Shown piece after piece: positions 57,685-64,000 of a stretch of 64,000 bases of DNA (position 1 is the stretch's first letter; every line of letters starts with the position of its first letter). A program made the position numbers and the translations under genes. The notes below the pieces were generated by a model. It saw only the letters and a list, made by a program, of their open reading frames with translations, was not told where the DNA came from and ran no database searches. The stretch comes from Cytidiella melzeri (lineage: Eukaryota; Basidiomycota; Agaricomycetes; Polyporales; Irpicaceae), in assembly GCA_022592445.1 (NCBI GenBank), contig JABYQR010000220.1, positions 1 to 64,000 of the forward strand, read 5' to 3'.

Positions 57685-58613
57685 GACGGTGAGGAAGGTC
57701 GCCTGGGCAGCGCGAAACTTGTCGTGTTGTTATAAACCCCTGACGATGGGGCAATACATGCTTCGGCAAGATCCAAGACACCGCGAGTTTGTTCCTGCAT
57801 TATGAACGCAAGTGTTTTATACGTGCCCAACGGTCAGCGCTTCCCATCTGGTAAAACAAGCCAGAATATTCCATCCATCAATCGACGCAGACGCAATGCA
57901 AAAAGAAAAGAAAAAAACGATGTGGGCAAGGCACACCCCTGACGGATAATAAACAGAATTGGCATCACGAGATGTCTCGAGAAAAGTGCTAGCGGACCTA
58001 GCGTGGACATCACCTCACTAGTCTGCTGGCTGGCTGATCATGACACTGCTCATATTGGCAGGAGACGGTGCAAAGCCTCGAGACACGCCTTTGGATGAGT
58101 ACTATGAGCTCAGATGAAAGCTACGACGCAAGCACAGTAAGTCCCCATGAGCGACGACTCCGATAGAGAGTAGCACTGACCACGCGGAGAACATCCGTGT
58201 TTCACCGCCATAGTGGGGCAGTGCCTCTAAGAATTTAGCGGATCGACTAGTCATCTTGGAAACGGATCACAGACGAGAGCGCGTTTCAGATTTAAAAGTT
58301 GCTTGGGACTGGTGATACACTTACCATGGCCATGGCGATACAATATGCATGCGGAAAAGCTCAGAAAGTAACCCTCGACATCGTTCAACGTTCTTCGTTC
58401 CTCATAATCTAACGATTAGTTGCAAAGCTTGAAACAAGAAACCCGCAATGGTGTGCAAAGGTGCCATTAGTGAACGAGGCCGTCTTGGTGGTCGAAGATG
58501 CGGCGGAAGAGAAACGAGGATGGGCACAACATCGCCAAATAACTTGCATAGGAGCAGTATAGGAGCTCCCAAGTACCACCTCACGCAGACTCTCTCTCTC
58601 ACCTCAGGCATAG
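57685..58613. other. Divergent intergenic region
   Basis: Between the FAD oxidoreductase gene and zinc-finger copy C. No gene recognised; small open frames only. Confidence 0.4.
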
Positions 58614-59567
58614 ATGTCGGTCTTCTGCAATCGCTGTGCTAAATGGTTCTCGACACACACTAGCTTTCGACAGCACATACAGACGTCCTCAAGACATGAA
58701 GGCACATACTGCACCGACTGCGAGGTGGACTTTGACACAGGTGTCGGCTTGACCCAGCATTACATCCAAAGCCCGTACCATGCCTATTGTCGGTTCTGTG
58801 ACCAGCATTTCTACGACGACGACGACCAGAAGGATCATATGAACGATACACATGCACCTTGCAAAGGGTGTATAAAGGTGTCGTATCGCGCCTTAGAGTT
58901 CTACTAGACACGTACGCTGACGATTACTCTATACGCAGATCTTCGCCACCCAGCAGGGATTACATGAGCACAGTAGACAGGCGCATCCGTATTGCGAGAG
59001 CTGTCGGCTCACCTTCCAAAACAAAACAAACCTGGACATGCATCTTCTTACTTCTGCAATCCACAACCCGCGAAACCACCTCTGTCCTGGGCGAGGATGC
59101 GGCCGGTCGTTTATCTCGTACCCCGATCTCACAAAACACTTCGAGTCGGGCACATGTCCATCTGGTGTGACGCGTCGCAAGCTCAACGATCCGTGGTTCG
59201 TAACGACAGAAACAATGTTATCACCAACCCTGCACGTCTCATTGGGTACGACCAAGCTCCACGTGTGGTAACGACGCAGGCGACTGAGCACGCCTGGAAC
59301 GGACGCGAGTACGAATGCTTCCTGTGCCACAGCACGTTCCGCCAGCTTCAGGCTCTGAACGCACACCTGAACAGTCCGGCGCATGACGAGCGCATATATC
59401 GTTGCCCGACCCATTTTGATGGATGTAACAGGCAATACAGGACCCTTAGCGCTTTGCTTTCGCATATCGAGAGTCGCGTGTGTGGAGTAAGGAGGTTCAG
59501 GCCTCAGGTTACAGGTGTTTTAGACGGCGTCACTGCGCGCTTGGGGGTGATGAGAATTGGAAACTGA
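58614..59567 (+). pseudogene. C2H2 zinc-finger protein, tandem copy C, frameshifted
   Basis: Exon 1 (58614-58877) has the same 264-nt length as in copies A and B, and the 61-nt intron 58878-58938 splits finger 4 at the same place (CKGCIK / IFATQQGLHEHSRQAH). In exon 2 the frame changes by one base near 59,190: GVTRRKLND is followed in another frame by SVVRNDRNNVITNPARLI. The spacer here is 5 nt where copies A and B have 6, so one base is lost. The frame downstream is intact to the stop at 59,567 (MRIGN). If the sequence is correct, the product is truncated after about 175 residues and loses the last two fingers. Confidence 0.75.
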
Positions 59568-60427
59568 AGGCGAGCGCATACCTCCCTGCCACCACCGCTT
59601 GCGCTGATGTTGGTAGGTAAGGTTTACGAAGGTCGGTTTGCATCTATGTGTTGAAGGCCCTACGCTCTCGACTTCCCTACCATCACATCTCGCTGTTACG
59701 ACCCATCCTGATAGATCAAATCAAATGCATCTCGCCTTGACTCTTGCTGATTACTTGCCAAAAATGGATCGGCCCTTGCCCTTCAGATGGAAAGACCCCA
59801 AGGCCAGTACCGCTACACGTCTAGTTTCTCTCCACCAACCGTGACTACGATCCAAGCGTATTGTGCAAACTGTGGACAGACCAGGATGTCTGCACGAACT
59901 TCCGAAGCCAGATAGTCACTTCAAACCGCAACATAACCATCTCAAGTTCGGGTCCGGTGGCTATTGCAAGAATCGGTCTGAATTATTCATGCCTAATAAG
60001 ACCGTGCGTACGTTCAAGCCTCATGGTCCTTAATGTGCGTTTTTGGGAAGCTTTGCTGGGGGAATCTCTCCTCGGCGACTCGGTCTGTCCTACTGAGAAT
60101 ACCTCAACCTGCCAGTGGACATGACTCTAGACGATCCCACAGGCTTCGTCACGGCCCTATTGATCCAGCATCAGCAGGAAATGCAGCATGGCATAAGACT
60201 ATATCAGAATATCCCGTCGTGTGCTCAGCTTATTGTTTTGAATGGTGTGTACACACGCTCGATAACTGTTTGTGACTCATCGCAGCTCTTGCTGATTCAT
60301 GCGAGTCTTCGGCCCCGGGCCGAAACTGTATAAATACCCTCGAGTCATTCCAGCACTCCTTAACCTCTTACCACCACCTGTCTGCAATATCGCCTTCGTG
60401 GAATATCAAGCACAGAGACTGCTTCAC
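59568..60427. other. Intergenic between copies C and D
   Basis: No gene recognised. Short open frames at 59,861-60,333 show no motif. It is unclear whether any of it derives from the duplicated unit. Confidence 0.4.
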
Positions 60428-61357
60428 ATGTCGACCTACAATTGTGAGCGTTGTGATAAGCAGTTCTCGGAGCTCGTCCACCTCCGACAGCACAAGCGGA
60501 TGGCTCGTGCCCACGCAGGTCTTTACTGCGACAAGTGTAACAAGGACTTCGACGCAAAGCAGAGTTTGACTCAGCATTACGTTCAGAGCCCTCTACATGC
60601 CTACTGTCAGTTTTGTGAAGTCCATTTCGACGACAAAACCAAGTTAGTAGGTCATTACAACGAGAAGCATGGGTATTGCAAGTTATGCAACAAGGTGCGC
60701 TTCAAGCTCTTCACTGACGTTGCGAGATATACTCATTATGGTTGTGCGCAGGCTTTTGCTACAGAGAAGGGCTTACATGCACACTCCAAGCAGGTGCATC
60801 ATTGTTGTGAGGAATGTCAACGGGCCTTCAAGACCGAAAACAACCTCAAGATGCACCTTGCCTCTTCGACCCACGATCCGAGGACGGTTTCTTGTGGTGG
60901 TTGTGATAAGTCTTTCATTTCTCGTGCAGATCTTGTGCTTCACTTTGAGACGGCAACTTGTTCTTCTGGCGCAACGCGCTTCAAGGTCAATGAAGCCATG
61001 CTCATTGCTGATGAACGCAATGTTCTCATCAATTCCAAGTGTCGCGGGGAGATTCGTCGAGATGAGCCAGCGCAAGCGGACGAAAGTGCAAGGAATGGGG
61101 ACGAATACGAATGTTCTCTATGCCATAACACTTTCTCGACGCTGCCCGGTTTGAATGCCCACCTCCACAGCCCGGTGCACGACGCGGAGATCTATCAATG
61201 TCCCGCGGCGTACAAAGGATGTGGTAAAGGGTTCAAAACCTGCAGCGCAGTGCTGTCGCATATCGATAGGAGCGGATGTGGAGTGAAGAAGTCCAAGCTG
61301 CAGCGTGTCCTGGGCTCCCTCATCGAGAGAATTCAGAGTTTATTTGTCCAGGCATAA
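60428..61357 (+). CDS. C2H2 zinc-finger protein, tandem copy D
   Basis: Exons 60428-60694 and 60752-61357 give 290 aa (57-nt intron, a multiple of three, so the frame reads through it). Most diverged of the four: YNCERCDKQF...RQH, YCDKCNKDF...TQH, YCQFCEVHF, YCKLCNK / AFATEKGLHAHSKQVH, CCEECQRAF...MHL, CGGCDKSF...LHFETATC, YECSLCHNTF...AHL, YQCPAAYKGCGKGF...SHIDRSGC. The segment between fingers 6 and 7 is rewritten, and the C-terminus is a basic helix (SKLQRVLGSLIERIQSLF) unlike the acidic end of A and B. Intact frame. The upstream in-frame ORF extends to 60,299 but ATG 60428 matches the paralogues. Confidence 0.85.
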   Translation: MSTYNCERCDKQFSELVHLRQHKRMARAHAGLYCDKCNKDFDAKQSLTQHYVQSPLHAYCQFCEVHFDDKTKLVGHYNEKHGYCKLCNKVRFKLFTDVARYTHYGCAQAFATEKGLHAHSKQVHHCCEECQRAFKTENNLKMHLASSTHDPRTVSCGGCDKSFISRADLVLHFETATCSSGATRFKVNEAMLIADERNVLINSKCRGEIRRDEPAQADESARNGDEYECSLCHNTFSTLPGLNAHLHSPVHDAEIYQCPAAYKGCGKGFKTCSAVLSHIDRSGCGVKKSKLQRVLGSLIERIQSLFVQA

Positions 61358-61716
61358 TAGTAGGCATATTCACCTTCAGAATCGGCGTTGCGCTGATGAT
61401 GATTTTCAGTATGCTTGACTGTTTGTCGTGCACCCTCAACAACAACGAAGTCTGAGTTCAGCGTTTCAAGGACTGTCACTATCTCTATGTACAACAGGCT
61501 TTCTCGGATTTTCATGACTTTACGACTGACTTCTTCTGCGCAAATCGACTATAACAATGTACTCTGGTAGTATAGGAAAATCATCAATTGAATCGAAGTG
61601 ACGGTCACCTAGTGCACCGTTAATCCTAACAATGTTGAGCTGCTCGATCTAAGAGAGAGAGCATTAAAATGTGGTAGGTATATTATCAACCACGGGCTAC
61701 AGTTCATAACTCAAGT
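61358..61716. other. Intergenic
   Basis: Convergent 3' flanks of copy D and the pirin gene. No feature recognised. Confidence 0.4.
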
Positions 61717-62701
61717 TCATTCGACGTCGAACAGCAGAACCTCGGCAACGCTATCACCACTATTACGCACCGACACCATCTGGCCCGCCTCACCCGTGAT
61801 ATACACTCCATCTCCTTCCCTGAGCTCAAGCGAGTTTCCCTCTGGTCCGCTCAAAGTGATCTGCGCGCCGCTGGGCTGATGTGGGTTGTATCCTGAGGTC
61901 TGAATGACGTGGATGTACGCTTTGCTCGGGAGAGAGTTGGTTGCCGGCGGTAGGGTATGTGTGAGGGTGGTAGATGGTGAGATGAGGGAGGCGTGTAGAG
62001 ATAGAGGAGAGTGGACGGGTGCTGGGCCTGAGGCTTCGCGTTTCTCGACGACGCCTTCGGTGCCAACGGGAGCGACGATTTGAGCCCAGCGATCCTTCTT
62101 CTCTTCGTCTGTAAAATGTCTAGAGGGGACATGATATGAGCGCCTTGTCGCGTGAGTATCAGAGCTTGTCAAACACTGACCGTGTAAAGTACTGTGGTTT
62201 CAGCCCACGCTGTGAAGGCATGCTCCATATCTGCAGAAAGTGGAGCTGCTTGTCTCCGTAGGCTTTTTCGCTGTGACGAATGCCAGTGCCTGCTGAGGTC
62301 ATCTGCAGATCGCCTCGCTTCAAGACTTCTCGGTTGCCCATGGAGTCGCCGCTGTAGCATGCTTTAGATCTCATACACTTCCCAATTCTAAAGGACTGTA
62401 ACAAAAGCTCACTGTTCTATTTGACCACTGACCACGTAAGAGAATATCTCAAACTCGCGATGGCCGTGAGCGCCAAAGCCGGTGTGTGGCTCGACACGGT
62501 CTTCGTTCAGGACGCGAAGGCAGCCAAATTGTTCGTGTTCGGAATCATGGAACCTAAGGATGAGAGCTTGTTGAGAATACGCTGCTGCGCATTTGTGATA
62601 TTAACTCACATAGCAAACGAGAAGGTGTGGAACGTCTTCAGCCATCCGTGATTGGCATGGCCGCGCTCCGTGCTAGGACGAGGGACGAACTTTACTGCCA
62701 T
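61717..62701 (-). CDS. Pirin family protein
   Basis: Four exons (62610-62701, 62413-62553, 62181-62351, 61717-62119) give 268 aa. The N-terminal cupin holds the metal site: FGAHGHREFEIFSYVVSG and, across the exon 2/3 junction, IEHGDSMGNREVLKRGDLQMTSAG (partial quote of the block), with the His-His-Glu ligands visible, then GTGIRHSEKAYGDKQLHFLQ. The C-terminal cupin has YIHVIQTSGYN and LREGDGVYI. Pirins are iron-containing nuclear or cytoplasmic proteins; some have quercetinase activity and others act as redox-sensing cofactors. The frame is open upstream to 62,917 with a Ser-rich, possibly targeting-like leader. ATG 62701 (MAVKFVPRPS) is preferred from the family. Confidence 0.85.
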
Positions 62702-63311
62702 GCTTTGTGAGTCTTGAGAGGAGAGTTGGCTCAAAGAAGAAACGATGCTCTGCAACCTGATGGGCAATTTACGTTGGAGATTGTTAGAGACCGCGAGTCG
62801 TAGGAGAGACGGGGTAGCCACTGTGATGGTCAGGGGGAAGAAAAGTAAAGACCACCGACCTAGCATCGTTGGGTTTTTATAGCTCAGGTTGTTCAGACAG
62901 ATGTGAACGTGGATCACAAATGTAGGACATCGATTATGAGAAGGGTCTTATGAGTTCGTCTGTGAGACTTAGCAAGACAACCAGCGTAGTTTCTATTTTT
63001 GGTAACCCCGCCCTCACGCTCAGCGTCAACCCTAAAATAGTCGCATCAGCACTGATGCGAAAGGTCATTTTCTGCACGTACAGCAATTAGTCAGCCTCCT
63101 ACAAAATCCCTACGAAATTCCACCGCATCGACTGTGCAGTGGCGTGGCGTTCATGGGAACATTAGTAATTTGGCTGAGGCCGTGATGTGAAGAATCTTTG
63201 GCGGACCGCGAGCGCACTACGGGACTGGTACAAAAATCTGAATATCCAAGACGACAAGTAGCATGCATAGATATTGAACACGTTTCTACGAGGGTGTGCA
63301 GATTGAGGGCA
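62702..63311. other. Intergenic
   Basis: Pirin promoter and 3' flank of the dynamin-like gene, both on the minus strand. A hydrophobic leader-like open frame directly upstream of the pirin ATG is noted there. Nothing else. Confidence 0.4.
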
Positions 63312-64000
63312 TCACTGAGTCGTTATGCCTGCACTCATTAGCTCGGCTTGTACGCTCAACAATCGCGTTTTCCGAGCGAGCAGTTCCTCGCGTTCTGCGA
63401 CCACATTCGGATCTTCAGCAAGGTACGCAGCGCACTTGGCCACGGCATCGACACCACTGAGTCCCAAAGCCGAGATGAGATTTTTTTGAAGCTCGTCGGC
63501 GAAGGCGTACAATAGTTCATGGTCAATGGCCAAAGGAACGTAGTCGATGATGCGCTACAATATCCAAAAGTAAGCGGATAGGCAAAGCGTGCGGCGAGTG
63601 ACGAGTCACAGACCTTGTATGCAACTTTGAAATAAGCTCTGACTTCAGCCATGAGAGCAAGTTCGTCTTCGTACTGGGCCGACGGCTTGAGCCTTTGCAA
63701 ATCTGTAACACCGAGTTCGCCGAATCCGAGTTTCTTGAGACCTTCAAGAACTGCTTCCTCTTCCTCGCGACGTTCTTGGAGGGTCAATACTGGCACTGCA
63801 AAGCCACTAGTTGATGGAGGTTTCGAAAACGTGAAAGGCTTTCCTGGGGAACTCTTCAGACCTTTTTGGTAGTCAGTCACGCGTAATTCCTGTACAATGC
63901 GACTCGTCAGTATCGTGAATGACGCAATTCATCTTCACGGACTTCATAGGACCAGGAAGTGAGCCCGTGAGCAGGAGAACAGATTGATATGAAGAAGTCT
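63312..64000 (-). CDS. C-terminal part of an Mx/dynamin-like GTPase (cut by window edge)
   Basis: Exons 63312-63554, 63614-63889 and a further piece above about 63,945 run off the right edge, so the start and the GTPase domain lie outside. The visible end is a linker (SSPGKPFTFSKPP) followed by a GTPase effector/stalk domain: VLEGLKKLGFGELGVTDLQR, DELALMAEVRAYFKVAYKR, IIDYVPLAIDHELLYAFADE, CAAYLAEDPNVVAEREEL and LARKTRLLSVQAELM. This matches the fungal dynamin family often named after Mx proteins. Such GTPases self-assemble on membranes. The intron 63555-63613 is clean. Confidence 0.8.

Noticed and set aside
1..64000. A biosynthetic gene cluster around the methyltransferase, GS-like or FAD genes
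   Set aside because: These genes are far apart with housekeeping genes between them, and no backbone synthase, terpene cyclase or transporter is present.

Overview
The window is nuclear DNA of a filamentous basidiomycete, most likely an Agaricomycete. Almost every gene is cut by short (about 48-66 nt) GT-AG introns. Several families are typical of or expanded in mushroom-forming fungi: DUF6589 with a RecQ-like helicase, a DUF6533 membrane protein, a Crinkler-type kinase, a large trypsin-like protein and fungal ankyrin proteins. No rRNA, tRNA gene or CRISPR array was recognised. Most exon joins were worked out by hand and checked for reading phase; joins that stay uncertain are marked.

Left end (1-9 kb), an accessory region: an unknown ORF runs off the left edge. 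It is followed by an ACGCG-rich stretch, three 201-bp tandem repeats, and a DUF6589 gene with three unexplained frame breaks. That gene ends 35 bp from the end of a convergent, intact RecQ-like helicase gene. Next come the remains of a kinase-like gene and a 441-bp miniature LTR element (two identical 130-bp LTRs, 5-bp target duplication). Its primer site is complementary to its own predicted transcript start, as in self-priming Tf1/sushi elements.

Middle-left (9.5-24 kb): Golgi pH regulator (GPHR), a STAND-like/Cys-His-rich/ankyrin protein, a trypsin-like protein, a decayed second copy of GPHR, a putative secreted protein, and eEF1B-gamma.

Core region (24-51.7 kb), mostly housekeeping: DNA polymerase lambda, an unresolved gene, a SAM methyltransferase, complex III core protein 2 (QCR2), a single-pass Ser/Thr-rich membrane protein, an importin-13/Kap122-like karyopherin sharing a short divergent promoter with a Crinkler-kinase fusion, MsrA, a DUF6533 membrane protein, tyrosyl-DNA phosphodiesterase 1 (with a 9-nt microexon), and a glutamine synthetase-like protein.

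Right end (52-64 kb): a small ankyrin protein whose start codon sits directly on a splice site, four C2H2 zinc-finger paralogues in tandem (one frameshifted) interrupted by a secreted FAD oxidoreductase, a pirin, and the C-terminal end of an Mx/dynamin-like GTPase cut by the window edge.

DNA repair and genome maintenance are well represented (RecQ-like helicase, Pol lambda, TDP1), but apart from the DUF6589/helicase pair these genes are not arranged as a unit. The best candidates for something undescribed are the DUF6589/helicase locus, the self-priming miniature LTR element, and the tandem zinc-finger family.
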